Below are positions 25,487-35,751 of a stretch of 43,145 nucleotides of DNA, piece after piece. The DNA lies in assembly GCA_002690925.1 (NCBI GenBank), contig NZGD01000311.1, positions 1 through 43,145 of the forward strand, in the 5' to 3' direction. The DNA is from Rhodopirellula sp. Its GTDB lineage: Bacteria > Planctomycetota > Planctomycetia > Pirellulales > Pirellulaceae. The notes beneath the pieces were generated by a model that saw only the letters and a list, made by a program, of their open reading frames with translations, did not search any database and was not told where the DNA came from. The translations under genes were made by a program, and so were the position numbers. Positions within the stretch are counted from its first letter, which is position 1. Each line of letters begins with the position of its first letter.

Positions 25487-26066
25487 GATGGAGTTTCAAA
25501 CTCTGTTGCAGGTAAAAAGAAAACAAGGATAAACGAGAAGGCTTAAGCCGGATTACCGCAGCGTCAAATCGAAGGCTGAGAAGAACAACTCAGAAGCCGA
25601 GCAAAGGTTTCCGCCAGGACGCTTACCCCTGCGGCCATTGGTACAGATTGACCCCAGCGTGTACATTTGCCACGAGTGCACATCGACCACTAGTGCACAT
25701 TTGCAGCTGGTGCACGCCGGACACTAGTGTACAAAAACAAACGAAGTTGCGAGCATAGAGCAAGGCGGCCATCGGTGCAAAACTTATTAGGAAAAAAAAT
25801 CAAGATAGAGGCAGGGGGCATCTCACGTTGCTCATCAGCGAGTTGAAACGCTCCCTCTCACAGACGCGCAAGCTGCGATCTGGAAAGAGCTAACAAAACG
25901 GAGCCCAAAGAGAGTGAAAGCGAAAAAGGGTGGCCTATAAGCTTGAAGCTGGCAGCCTCAATGGACTCGCAGTCAAGCATTTTGGAACAGATGACCTTGC
26001 CTTTGGGTATCTGATCCCACTGCAACAAGACCAGCTCTGCTTGGGGCTGCTGAGATTCTGCGTGAC
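25487..26066. other. Intergenic region holding a 17-bp repeat array
   Basis: Lies between the minus-strand PEP-CTERM gene (start 25486) and the 3' end of the minus-strand beta-helix gene. It holds the repeat array described separately and otherwise no supported gene; a plus-strand frame at 25930-26244 runs antisense into the beta-helix gene. Confidence 0.4.
25659..25743. repeat. Five tandem 17-bp GTG(C/T)AC repeats
   Basis: GTGTAC or GTGCAC begins at 25659, 25676, 25693, 25710 and 25727, an exact 17-bp period. Units 1 and 3 continue with ATTTGC. Units 2 and 4 end in CACTA, so CACTAGTG palindromes form at 25688-25695 and 25722-25729, 34 bp apart. A weaker GTACAGATTGACC at 25641 may be a sixth, out-of-register unit. 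The period is not a multiple of three, so it is not a protein repeat. It could be an operator array or a minisatellite. Confidence 0.8.
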
Positions 26067-27626
26067 CTACTTGAATCTGATATTCCTGACATGCTCGTTG
26101 TGCTTGAAGTGGTCGAGGCTGTCGATCTTCTTGCCGCCAATCGTGACATTATCGAAAGTCAAGTTCAGGATCTGCGCATCAGACGCTCCCCAAAGTACAT
26201 CAGGCTCTCCCAAGACACTCGGCGCAGCCATCTCGATATCCTGAAAGAGAATGCCGGAAACATCACCCGCTCCCCGCTTGCGTTGACTTGGATCAGAATA
26301 GGGTTGCAGGCCCTGCATGGCCATCATGAAATGTTGTAGCGTCGGTCTCGAATCCTCGACCCGAATGTTGCGAAAGACAACGCCCTCGCCGCATGGCCCC
26401 TTTCCCTCACCGCGCATATTGAAAAGACGCCCGCCACTCCAGTGATTCCAACCGGCCCGGGCATAGATTACGTCGCAGTCCTCCACAACGATCTTCCTGT
26501 TGGGCAGCGAACTGAGGACGAACGTCGACCCATTGTAATCGTTCCAATAGGTGACCCTGCGTATGCCTCGACCATTGACGTAGGTGGAGTCGTCCTGAGT
26601 GCGTATAAAGCAATCCTCGATCAGGCCGTTTCCAAAAGGGTTAATGCCGTCCCCGTTTCCTCGCCATGTAAAGATCTTTAACCAACGCATATCGGTTGGT
26701 GATTCCGGCTTGTAAGCACTAATCAGCATCAATGAGTGGTAGGCGGAATCGGCCAGCGTAATCCCCTCGACCGTCGTGTTTTCAGCGCCGACGATATGGA
26801 TTGGGTCATGCAGTTTGGCCTCCTTTGGCTTGGGTGAGGCGAATTCTGGGTGGGTGATTTTGGAACCGGAAAGCACGCCGTACCCGAATATTTTTATATT
26901 GTGACCATCGTTCCAGTTGCCATGATTGCTCATCGTGCCGTGAACAACAGCGTCTCCGGGAATGTAGTAGTTTCTATTAGCGTGGACAGGAAAGCCAACG
27001 CCGATATCGTGAACACCCGGCAAGAAAAAAAGCGTCTTCCAATCTCCTTCACTTGGCGCATCATCACCTGGTTTGACCGTGCACACGTCTGGGTCATCAA
27101 GCTTCGGACGGTTCTCAATCAACGGGTTAGCGAAGATGGTGAGGGTGTGAATTGGAGGCCCCCGATATCCCTTACCCGTATTCTGATCATCCATTTGACC
27201 GTCAATGTCTACTGCAATAAGACATGGTTTCTCGATGATCACGAATGCGTATCCATCACGAACAGTACATGAAGTTGCCTTTTTTCTCGGGTGCACCGCC
27301 GCTTGCCGAATCGGTTTCCCGCTGACCTTGCGAATCGCGATTTCTACCGGACCATCCATCTCGAAATTGATGTACGTATTGCTCCAGTTGCTTAAATGAG
27401 CGAAGTAATTGTTCTTACCATCGATACCCTCCTTACACTTGGTAACGAAGGCGAATGGTCGATACCACGGGCCGTTGGAACCTACCTTCCTGACTGCAAA
27501 GGCGTATTGGCCGGAGGCTTCGACGCCCGGTACATCGCTGTAGACGACCAGTTTTTTGTCCTGTGCGTCTAGGGAACGACACAAGAGCACTGTCATCACA
27601 AGACAAGCAATCACCTCTTTATACAT
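26067..27626 (-). CDS. Secreted right-handed beta-helix glycosidase (GH49-like)
   Basis: About 519 residues from the ATG at 27626, which gives a signal peptide (MYKEVIACLVMTVLLCRSLD, cleavage near DAQ); an upstream start adds 11 residues. An N-terminal beta-sandwich of about 170 residues is followed by a parallel beta-helix with repeated short strands (IKIFGYGVLSGSKI, IHIVGAENTTVEGITLADSA). The segment FTWRGNGDGINPFGNGLIED and the following FIRTQDDSTYV supply paired Asp residues as in GH49 dextranase/isopullulanase. The GH28 signature (GHG, RIK) is missing, so a pectinase is unlikely. It probably cleaves an alpha-glucan-like or other neutral polysaccharide outside the cell. The exact family is an inference. 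Confidence 0.75.
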   Translation of the reverse strand: MYKEVIACLVMTVLLCRSLDAQDKKLVVYSDVPGVEASGQYAFAVRKVGSNGPWYRPFAFVTKCKEGIDGKNNYFAHLSNWSNTYINFEMDGPVEIAIRKVSGKPIRQAAVHPRKKATSCTVRDGYAFVIIEKPCLIAVDIDGQMDDQNTGKGYRGPPIHTLTIFANPLIENRPKLDDPDVCTVKPGDDAPSEGDWKTLFFLPGVHDIGVGFPVHANRNYYIPGDAVVHGTMSNHGNWNDGHNIKIFGYGVLSGSKITHPEFASPKPKEAKLHDPIHIVGAENTTVEGITLADSAYHSLMLISAYKPESPTDMRWLKIFTWRGNGDGINPFGNGLIEDCFIRTQDDSTYVNGRGIRRVTYWNDYNGSTFVLSSLPNRKIVVEDCDVIYARAGWNHWSGGRLFNMRGEGKGPCGEGVVFRNIRVEDSRPTLQHFMMAMQGLQPYSDPSQRKRGAGDVSGILFQDIEMAAPSVLGEPDVLWGASDAQILNLTFDNVTIGGKKIDSLDHFKHNEHVRNIRFK

Positions 27627-28422
27627 ATCAGTCTTTCTTGCCCCAACGTCTCGATGCATTCAACACCCCCTTTTTGACAGGCTAGCAGATATGGCGACGT
27701 TTGGGCACAAAAAATGACTACCGGAGAGCTTACCAGCAGCCATCATCAAAAAGAGCTACCCGTGACGGACCTTTCTCCAAATGATTCTCTGTTTGTTGAG
27801 TTGATATCGGCTGAGTCAGGGTGATCGATCGATTCGCTACACGACAGCTCAGATAAGCTTGATATCCACACTTCCACAGGCAGTGCTGATGTGATGAAGA
27901 CGCAGCAAGAAGTCGACTTCACGCGCGAACGGTGTGGACACAGGAAGCTCAAAACTAGCCTAGAGGCTAAGCTAAAAACCGCATCCAGGCCACTCAAAAC
28001 AAGGAGGAGAACAATGAAAGACCAAGACAATTGCAACCGATAGGATGACACGTTCAGCAAAATAAATGGGATATCCTAGCTCATGTAACCTGTAACTCTG
28101 CAACTGATCACCTAAAGGTTGAGATGGTTTGCAGGAGTGGCTACGCATGGGGTGAGTAGATGACTAGCGAAGCCCACTATAGCGAACTTGCCCTCAGTTC
28201 AGCCCAACCAAACGGTGTTTGATTCTGAAGTTACTTCCTGCACTAAGTCGGTGATTGGACTTTTATTGCAAATCAATCTGGAATCGACCGTAGTTTGTCA
28301 TGGGTAAAAACTATTTGGAAATCGCACGACTGAATGAATGACCGTTTGGGCTGTGCTCGGCATTCTTAGCTGACAAGTGTCATCTCAATAATCACTCACA
28401 ACACGAGAAAGAGGTTGTCGCG
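27627..28422. other. Long intergenic region, upstream of the beta-helix gene
   Basis: About 800 bases with no secure gene. A minus-strand frame at 27746-28060 has a Leu-rich start but a Ser/Cys-rich, non-conserved-looking body and was not called. The promoter of the beta-helix gene should lie near 27640-27720. Confidence 0.4.
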
Positions 28423-28590
28423 TTGCGATTTGGAATTCTCACTGCCGTTCAGGCAACGACCCTGCTGATAGGCTTAGTTTGCTACGGGCAGAACCTGACT
28501 CCTGAGCAACTGAAATCATGGTCAACCATGGAGACACAAGTCAGAATGGATGCGAATCGGGATTTTGATTCCATGAAGCAATCTATGTGA
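28423..28590 (+). CDS. Possible small secreted protein (55 residues)
   Basis: A TTG-started frame with a hydrophobic leader (FGILTAVQATTLLIGLVCYG) and a charged tail (NLTPEQLKSWSTMETQVRMD) ending at the TGA on 28588-28590. GAGG lies about nine bases before the TTG. The leader-plus-helix pattern is protein-like, but it may be the truncated start of a longer lost gene. No family recognised. Confidence 0.3.
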   Translation: MRFGILTAVQATTLLIGLVCYGQNLTPEQLKSWSTMETQVRMDANRDFDSMKQSM

Positions 28591-29033
28591 CGCCCCCAGT
28601 CTTTGCACCAAGTTGAGTGAGAAAATCTGGGTTGGCAAATCCCTTGAGCATCAAACCGTAAACGGCTTAGTTTCTTGAAAACATCATCCATCGTCCTAAT
28701 GACGATTGTGCAGCATGGCTGGCAGCACCAATTTCTAAACACCAGCCAGCGGGATACGTCAACGCGTCATCCCGTTAAGCAGCTTCAGGCTGGCCGGATA
28801 GCCGTCTGTTTGTGGCGGAATGGTGGGGAACTCCGGCGACGACTCACCGGCCAGAAACAGCCTGTCGTGTTGCTCCAACTGCCCTCACAAATCACTCGAG
28901 GCTAGCTCCCAGATACAACTGCGTCGGACCTCCAGAACAGCCACGCGAGTTCTTTCGTCAGGCACTAAGGATTCTACCCGCGTGCCGCCTCAAGTCGCCA
29001 TTCGCATGATCATTGACTCATGAATCACCGAGC
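28591..29033. other. Intergenic, nothing secure
   Basis: Holds a small dyad GGGAT..ATCCC at about 28750-28775 and short plus-strand frames without support. It lies 3' of the minus-strand lipoprotein gene. Confidence 0.35.
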
Positions 29034-32000
29034 TCACTCAACATCCCGCTGACGCAATTCAAATGATTCTCCCTGATCCTCAATCAACATGACTCGTTGA
29101 TCAACTGCCAAGGAGTTCCACGTCTGGGTTTTGCCCGAGGGCCAATCTACCGTAATTTCATCAACGCTGTTTCGATCGCCCAAGCCGAATGGGAGAAACG
29201 CTTCATTTCGACAAAGGTATCCGTCACCACCGGTGAGCCAATCCGTCCATTGCTGGTCTCCACAGCGAACCGTGACTCGAGCACCCACTGCATCCCTTTC
29301 ACTCGTCGTCCCCACAAGCACCAGTTGGACCCAATGCCCCGTAGCAGGCGTCTCATTCCGTAGTAACGCCGACGGCTCATCAATGTGTGTAACGACGTAG
29401 TCGATGCGACCGTCTTGATCAAAATCAAGCCGTGCAAGAGCACGGCCAAGGTGGACATCCTCCCAATATCCTGAAGTATCGGCTACCTCCACTTCTTCAA
29501 AACGATTGCCGCGATTAGCAAACAATTGGGCTTTTTGTCGGAAGGGACCGCTCATATTTTCGTAGTCCTCGATGTGCCCATTGGTCACCACCAGATCGAG
29601 AAATCCATTGTTGTCATAATCAAGTGCTTGGGTGCCGAATCCGAGCACCGCTTGGCTGGCTGGGCCGAGTCGAAACTGAACAGCCCTGTCTTCATAGACT
29701 TCATCACGTCGCAAAAAAAGGCAGACTGGCTCATTCTGAAAATTAGTGATGTGAATGTCGAGTGTGCCGCTACGATCGAAGTCTCCCGATGCAATTCCCA
29801 TGCTCGCCGTACCATTGCCTCCGAATGAGAATGCGGTTCCTTTGAGCATGGCAACGTCCGTCCATCGACCGGTGCCCACATCACGAGTCCACAACTGATT
29901 GGCGGACTTGTCGTTTCCGACAAACAGATCGTTACCCGGCTGCCCATCAAAGTCAGCAATCACGATTCCAAGGGCGTGATGTTTTTCGTCTTCCATCGGA
30001 CCTAAAAACTCAGCGGACATATTCCCGCTGCCGTCGTTGAGCATGATTCGGTCTTGAAATGCGGGGAACCCACCTGGTCCTTCCGCTTCGATGACCCTTC
30101 CAGAGGCAGATCGTTTTGGCAGGCGACCGATCTGCTCACTCTTCATGTAGTTACCCTCATACACATCAGGAAGGTGGTCTCCATCTAGGTCGGCGATCGC
30201 GATCGAAGATGGCATTCTTTGCAAGTCGTCCGATCCTGGAATTGGAACCTTCCTAAAAGTGCCATCCCCGTTGTTGAGCCACAACAAACTCAATCCAATG
30301 TTTGCCGAAATCAGATCAGGAAATCCATCTTGGTTCCAGTCTCCGGTTGTGCAACCAATCGTGTATCGGTTGTCAGTCGCGGCTGCATTCTCCGTAACAT
30401 TTCGATACGCCTGATCCAGCTTGCGCAGCAGTTGGTTGGATTCTGTGGCTACGAAATCGGGAGCATCACAGGCTCCCTGTGCAAAGTAGAGGTCGGGTTG
30501 TCCGTCCAGGTCAAAATCGATGACTGTCACTCCACCTCCCGTCTGGTTGTGCATTGCAAATCCAGTTTGAAGTTTCTGAGCTGAAACTTCATACGCATGC
30601 GCAATCCCGACTCGGTTGGCGATGTTTCGAAAGAAAGCAGGCGTAGGTGGTCCCGGATCTTTGATTGTTGTTACAGCCGACTTTTGATTGTTCGCTGCAA
30701 ATTTGGAAAGGTCTGGCATGGGATAATCATCGATGTTCATTTTGCAAATACGAGCCTGCTGATCTGGGAACGAAGTGCCCGCTGCGACCAGTTCCTGGCG
30801 ACGTTGATTCCATGGTTGCAGAGCCTCGGCAGGAAGGCCACGATAGTGAGTCGCCAGAGATTTCCACATCACGCCCTCAAGTTCCCGCCCCAACGTCATT
30901 AACTGATCCGCCAGCTTCTCCATTGCAATTGAATCTGGTGTCTCTTCTGCGGATACGTCATTGTTGGAAAAGAGGACATCGCGGTAGTCCTTCCAACGCT
31001 TATCCCATCGTTTTACAAGTTCAGGTTCATCCACCAGCTTCAGCATAAGATGTATACGATTCATGGAACGGAAGTCAGTTGGATCACGGTCCAGCGCCTC
31101 AAGTAAAGCGCGGACCGACTCCGGATGGGCTCGACGGCTAGCTAAAAAGACCCCCATTGCGGCCCAATATTCCGGGAACTCCCTCACTTCGTCATTGATC
31201 GAGCCCAGCCACTGGACAAACTCATCGTCACTCTGTGCTTCTGCCAGCACTCGTCCAAACAGCGCAACCGTAGCAGGCTTTGCCGATCCGCTGGCAACGT
31301 GCGCTCGCAGCGCGTCGGCCGCCTCGGGATATCGTTCTTCAGTGAAAAGTTTCCGCCCTTCGCCACCGGGACCAATTGGTGTGTAATCCAATTCCGGGTT
31401 AGCGACTTCGCCGGGCTTACTCACCATTGCGTCACTAACCACAATCAGGGCGTGAAGTTCATCCTGTCGAATATTGCCCTGTTTACAAAGTTCACGAAGA
31501 TGAAATGACGCTTCGTGACGCCGCCCCTGCCGGTTTAATAACTGCGCAAGTCGGCGGTGAGCAGGCGCAGCACCGGGCACCAAACGAAGGATAGCGAGAT
31601 AGTTGTTTTCAGCATCCTGGTAACGCTGTAACTGCATGCACCAGTCTGCAGCCTGTCCGAGTGCGGGCAATCCGGCCTCGGGATGATCCTCCGGAATCGA
31701 GCCGAGAAACTCAATGGCTTGGGCAAGATTTCCAGCATTCGCTTCTGCTTGGGCCAAAAGGAAGATCACTTCCACGTCTTCCGGGTCGGTCAGTAATTGC
31801 TGCTGCAAAACCGCGATGGCTTGTGCCGTCTGCCCCAAAGATAAGAAGCGGTTAGCTTCGGCGACTCGATTTTCGCGTGAAATTGATGCTGACTCGATCC
31901 CAGTCGGAGGCACACCACCAACCGGATCCGAGGCCCCCTCTGCGGGCGAAGATTTGCTAACATCATTCGACGATGTCTTCGATTGCCCAGGCTCTGTGTA

Positions 32001-32189
32001 AACTCTGTCCGTTGTCGTTTCGTCCGCGGTTTGTGGAGCGGGCTGTCCACCGCATCCGGCAAGCGTCGCTGCCAGAAGTGTCAAACATGCCACAGTCAAG
32101 ACGAATCGCACTCGTCCATCGCGCGGACCTGGTAGCACCGACTTGGCTACCGCTGGGGGCGAGGCCTGAGCTTCGGATGAAAAGCACAT
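29034..32189 (-). CDS. TPR / FG-GAP / UnbV (ASPIC) lipoprotein
   Basis: A 1051-residue lipoprotein. From ATG 32189 the leader ends in LTLLAATLAGCGG, with lipobox Cys46; a GTG at 32111 would give a shorter standard leader. Residues about 50-110 are a Ser/Thr/Pro linker. TPR helices follow (about 110-280; AIAVLQQQLLTDPEDVEVIF). The second half holds FG-GAP/VCBS calcium-binding blades, several with D-x-D-x-D loops (DFDLDGQPDLYF, DWNQDGFPDLIS, DLDGDHLPDVYE, DYDNNGFLDLVV). The C-terminus is an ASPIC/UnbV domain (GARVTVRCGDQQWTDWLTGG, VDEITVDWPSGK). Such proteins sit on the envelope and probably mediate binding; no catalytic role is known. It is a stand-alone gene. Confidence 0.9.
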   Translation of the reverse strand: MCFSSEAQASPPAVAKSVLPGPRDGRVRFVLTVACLTLLAATLAGCGGQPAPQTADETTTDRVYTEPGQSKTSSNDVSKSSPAEGASDPVGGVPPTGIESASISRENRVAEANRFLSLGQTAQAIAVLQQQLLTDPEDVEVIFLLAQAEANAGNLAQAIEFLGSIPEDHPEAGLPALGQAADWCMQLQRYQDAENNYLAILRLVPGAAPAHRRLAQLLNRQGRRHEASFHLRELCKQGNIRQDELHALIVVSDAMVSKPGEVANPELDYTPIGPGGEGRKLFTEERYPEAADALRAHVASGSAKPATVALFGRVLAEAQSDDEFVQWLGSINDEVREFPEYWAAMGVFLASRRAHPESVRALLEALDRDPTDFRSMNRIHLMLKLVDEPELVKRWDKRWKDYRDVLFSNNDVSAEETPDSIAMEKLADQLMTLGRELEGVMWKSLATHYRGLPAEALQPWNQRRQELVAAGTSFPDQQARICKMNIDDYPMPDLSKFAANNQKSAVTTIKDPGPPTPAFFRNIANRVGIAHAYEVSAQKLQTGFAMHNQTGGGVTVIDFDLDGQPDLYFAQGACDAPDFVATESNQLLRKLDQAYRNVTENAAATDNRYTIGCTTGDWNQDGFPDLISANIGLSLLWLNNGDGTFRKVPIPGSDDLQRMPSSIAIADLDGDHLPDVYEGNYMKSEQIGRLPKRSASGRVIEAEGPGGFPAFQDRIMLNDGSGNMSAEFLGPMEDEKHHALGIVIADFDGQPGNDLFVGNDKSANQLWTRDVGTGRWTDVAMLKGTAFSFGGNGTASMGIASGDFDRSGTLDIHITNFQNEPVCLFLRRDEVYEDRAVQFRLGPASQAVLGFGTQALDYDNNGFLDLVVTNGHIEDYENMSGPFRQKAQLFANRGNRFEEVEVADTSGYWEDVHLGRALARLDFDQDGRIDYVVTHIDEPSALLRNETPATGHWVQLVLVGTTSERDAVGARVTVRCGDQQWTDWLTGGDGYLCRNEAFLPFGLGDRNSVDEITVDWPSGKTQTWNSLAVDQRVMLIEDQGESFELRQRDVE

Positions 32190-33825
32190 AGCAAAGTGAA
32201 TGAGTGAGAACTTGGGGTAAAGGAGGAGGAGCATACCTTTTCTCGGTGTGAAGAATCTGGATTTGGCCCCTAGCTTTCTACGCTTCGCCGCAAAGGGGTT
32301 GATTTTGCCGGGATTTGGTGAGTTTCTTCGGTTGACTGGGGTTGCCCCAATCTTTCCTCCGACCACCTCTACGCAGAAAACCTGGTAAAGGTTTCCTCTC
32401 AACCGCTGAAAGGAGTCCGCTGGAGTGACATGCGTAAAATCACCCCACTCATATCGCATCTGACTTGTAGTTGGGGCTTGATTCCCACAACGAGAGCAAG
32501 CAGGAAACATGACAGCCGTTTGCTGGCCATCAGTTGCGCAATGCTTCCTGCGTCTGGAAGCAATCTTCCTATCATTTCGCATTCCTTCCATCGTCTGCCT
32601 GACCAAACCGCTTAAAACCCAAGAACGTGCACCTCAGCGACAATATAGTCGATCCTAGCACGTTGTTTTTGATCGTGGAAAATCTGGTTGCTGGGATAGA
32701 GGCACTGGCGGCTCCGGCGTACGAGCTGGCAGATAACTGGGCAACGAAGCGACATTCGCCAAACTCCGCAACGAACGCTTGGGCATGTGGATCAAGGGAG
32801 CACGCATAGTGGCAGACGCATGTCAGCACTTGGCACGCCGTTGCCGACCACACCTACTATTTTACGCGGACTCTGCAACACCGCGGTTCGTCTAAACTGA
32901 CGCGAAATTGACCTCGGGTTCTAGCAATTGCACCAAGATATTGGTGTGAGCCTAGGCAGTATTGCGATGGATGCAAAACGCTCGTCCTAGTTGTCTCGGC
33001 TAGGCGTTTTCCATGTCGGCTAAAACAGCAGGCCGGAAAAAAGGGCTCAACACCACCCACAATAGCGTTACGTGGAACGCGACACACGTCAAATTGTATC
33101 ATCGCGTGACTTGGTTTTCTGCAGAGGCACTGGTGTTCCTGAAGAAAGAAGCCCCTCAGGTAAAGTCATAGCATGAACAATAAGGTCTGCAACGTAACAG
33201 CGTTTGTATGCCTGTAGGATAAAGCTCTCTTGGGAAAGCCGCGAACTTAGACATTTTCTCTCGCGTAAACTCGAAAGAAAAAGCAAGGCGTGGCTCCGTT
33301 GAACAGGAGCACAGCAAGTGACGGCTATCGCGTGTGTACCTTTCGGAACACTGGCGATGGGCAACTCAACTTTGCAACTCAGGGGTTCCTAATCACTGTC
33401 GTCAATGTAAAGAATTGACCAAATGCGACTTGATGGCAAGCCGCTGATGGTCATGACTCCCCCCAGTGTTAGTAATCAGCTGAGCGTGAGGAATAATAGG
33501 CGAGAGGAATAGGCGAGAGAAAATTTTCTCAGCCAATTCGTGTAATCACTGGAATCACTAGCCATACTGTGACCAGTCGCAAAACGGACATTGAACGCAA
33601 CTTTGCCTTGGCTTCAGTCTAATCCAACCAAAGATCCCGACCGCTCGTAACCGAACTCGCCAAACATTTATTTCCGGGGACGTCAAACCCCAAATACAGC
33701 TCACATCCGCAAACGTCGCTGGAAGTGAAAAAACCACCTCACCCCATCCCCATCATCCTGCTGCTGCACAACCCAACGAGTCTCGCTCGCCGCAGAATCG
33801 TAATGGAAACGAACCACACGTGATC
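32190..33825. other. Long intergenic region between divergent genes
   Basis: About 1.6 kb with no secure gene. The frame of the lipoprotein gene is open upstream to 32606, but that part is Arg/Lys/Ser-rich and precedes the lipobox leader, so it is probably not translated. Other frames (for example 32572-32853 minus, 33089-33364 minus) have no family features. It includes a short direct repeat at 33488-33516 and a palindrome at 33517-33530. Confidence 0.4.
33488..33530. repeat. Short direct repeat plus palindrome
   Basis: GAGGAATAATAGGCGA (33488-33503) is followed directly by GAGGAATAGGCGA (33504-33516), the same unit less three bases. Next comes the perfect 14-base palindrome GAGAAAATTTTCTC (33517-33530). 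It lies about 300 bp upstream of a PEP-CTERM gene; regulatory role unknown. Confidence 0.5.
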
Positions 33826-35013
33826 ATGAAATCATTGGCTCAATCTCTCACGATGACAGCTGTCTTCTCATTGGCAACCTGCGTTCAGACTGCGTGGGGA
33901 CAGCATTGGAGCATTGAGAACTATACAGGCGTCATCGACACAATCAAGAGAAATCACAACGAATTGGCGACAACTGCAAACCTGCCTGGGTTCATGCTCC
34001 GGACGCCTGAGGTAACAAATGGCATGATCGAGATGTCTTACATGTTTGGTTACGACGATGCCCAATTCGGAATCAATGGTTACATGCCTCTGTTAAATAA
34101 GTATGAAGTCGTCGGCAAAGATCCCTCGTGGATCCAATACAATCTCCACACAATCAATCAGAACATGTTAGGAGCTTCTGGATTCATTAATGCCGGCAGT
34201 CCCCTTAGTTCGGTAGGGCTCAATGACTCCAACACACCGTGGCTGACTGAATCCGGTGAAATGCTTGACTATTTAAATCAGCGTGCAGACCAGTGGGAGT
34301 TGGGGCTCACTCCTCTCTCAACATCGGATAAGAATCCTTGGCGTAGAGCGGCGGCAACCGTAGGAATGTTCTACGACACAACGGGCCAAAACAATCAAGG
34401 CAGTTACGCAAATAACTATGTCGTTACCTTCACTGTCGACAAAAATGCCATCTTCCGACCCAACGGCAATCAAGCAGTGTTTGGCGCCGGGATGGATGTT
34501 GCCGTCGCAGCCGATTTCGTATTTGACGCCGGCACGTCATCTTGGTATCCCGCAGCAAACTTCAATCCTGCATGGCTAGCCAGTCTCGACAATAATCTTT
34601 ATCGCGTTGATGGTTTAAAATACGACACCTTTGGAACTTTTTACCGAGAATGGTGGGAGCAGAATATTGGTGACGGAAGCTACTTTCCCTGGACTGGTAT
34701 CGGCTACACGTATGATTGGTACTATCAAGACAACACTCAGTGGAGCGAGGTTGGACCAGGCAATCAACCCAAAGGTGCGGGCCTTTCGGAGTTTGTTGTG
34801 ATGCCCAGCGCTCCCGAAACCCTTTGGCAGATCGGTAGCATTGTCAATATTCAAACCACAGCAACGTATCTTGGAGACACGCAAGAATGGGGGTCGTCGA
34901 TGCAGACCTACTCGACGCCTGAACCTAAGTCCGTGTTCATTTTTGGACTGACCGGCTTCTTTATTGCCGCTACCAAACTTCTGCGTCGGAACAGGCGGGT
35001 GATTCGCATTTGA
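33826..35013 (+). CDS. PEP-CTERM sorted surface protein
   Basis: A 395-residue exported protein from the ATG at 33826 (a GTG at 33820 is also in frame). A signal peptide (SLTMTAVFSLATCVQTAWGQ) opens it. The C-terminus is a PEP-CTERM tag: STPEPKSVFIFGLTGFFIAA followed by a basic LLRRNRR. The body is rich in Asn, Trp, Tyr and Gly and has no cysteine after the leader, typical of extracellular planctomycete surface proteins. No domain was recognised. It stands alone. The tag class matches the protein at 24737-25486, but the two bodies show no obvious similarity. Confidence 0.82.
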   Translation: MKSLAQSLTMTAVFSLATCVQTAWGQHWSIENYTGVIDTIKRNHNELATTANLPGFMLRTPEVTNGMIEMSYMFGYDDAQFGINGYMPLLNKYEVVGKDPSWIQYNLHTINQNMLGASGFINAGSPLSSVGLNDSNTPWLTESGEMLDYLNQRADQWELGLTPLSTSDKNPWRRAAATVGMFYDTTGQNNQGSYANNYVVTFTVDKNAIFRPNGNQAVFGAGMDVAVAADFVFDAGTSSWYPAANFNPAWLASLDNNLYRVDGLKYDTFGTFYREWWEQNIGDGSYFPWTGIGYTYDWYYQDNTQWSEVGPGNQPKGAGLSEFVVMPSAPETLWQIGSIVNIQTTATYLGDTQEWGSSMQTYSTPEPKSVFIFGLTGFFIAATKLLRRNRRVIRI

Positions 35014-35751
35014 TTTCTCGGGTGTGTCCGGCTCAACCTGAACAGCAAGGGTGACCTGCAGGATTCAATCGCAACAAATAGCGATGGTGTGATTTGCGTT
35101 CCAGCTCCACACAATTCATGCTACACCCGAATTTTCAATGAGTTACTTTCCGTTGATTCGACTCGTAACGACCGGCCCCAGTCTCATGCCGAGGGAAAGC
35201 CACGATCAAAAGCTGAACCACCCTTATCCACTATCATGATGCATCTCTTTCTTTTTTTCACGGAAATCCAAAGGTGCTTTTTGTTGCGGCTCGAAACGTG
35301 CACCATTTGCATCCTCCCACAGAGCCGAAACCCTGCGTTACACCAGCCTCTCATCACCAGTTGTTCAACGACGCCCTGATTTCAATGCTCAACATGACGT
35401 CATCTCTTCAACCAGCCGGACAAAGTTCATACGCTGCTACTCAAGAATCAAAGTTAAAAATCGTCCCCGAGAACTCTCAAAACTCAGAAAGGTGGTGAAT
35501 GTCAGACCCGAAGCCAGCTTAGACAGGTAAGTCTTGGAACCCGCAGAGTGCAGCGTTCCAAGAGCTTACGCAAGAAAGGACTAAATGAAACTTCTTCAAT
35601 AAGGGTCCGGCGAAGTGAGCAGTATCGCAGCAACTATGTGACGCGAAAAATCAAACGGAAAGGTGTAGACTATTGGCACAGACACTACGGCAGAATCTCT
35701 GGGCGTGGACTCAAAAGGCAACCTGTCATTATCGGGGCTTAGTAGTCAAGA
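35014..35751. other. Intergenic, one weak basic frame
   Basis: A 64-codon plus-strand frame at 35548-35742 is very basic (VRRSEQYRSNYVTRKIKRKG) and ends just before the DUF4159 gene. It has no ribosome binding site or family features and may be chance. Nothing else was seen. Confidence 0.35.

Noticed and set aside
27746..28060. 104-residue minus-strand frame with Leu-rich start
   Set aside because: Body is Ser/Cys-rich and irregular; no ribosome site or family features.
28750..28775. Dyad GGGAT..ATCCC as a terminator or riboswitch
   Set aside because: Short arms, no T-run and no gene ends right before it.
32190..32606. N-terminal extension of the TPR/UnbV lipoprotein
   Set aside because: It precedes the lipobox leader and is basic and low quality; a lipoprotein signal must be N-terminal.
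35548..35742. 64-residue basic protein before the DUF4159 gene
   Set aside because: No start signal and no recognised family; composition alone is not enough.
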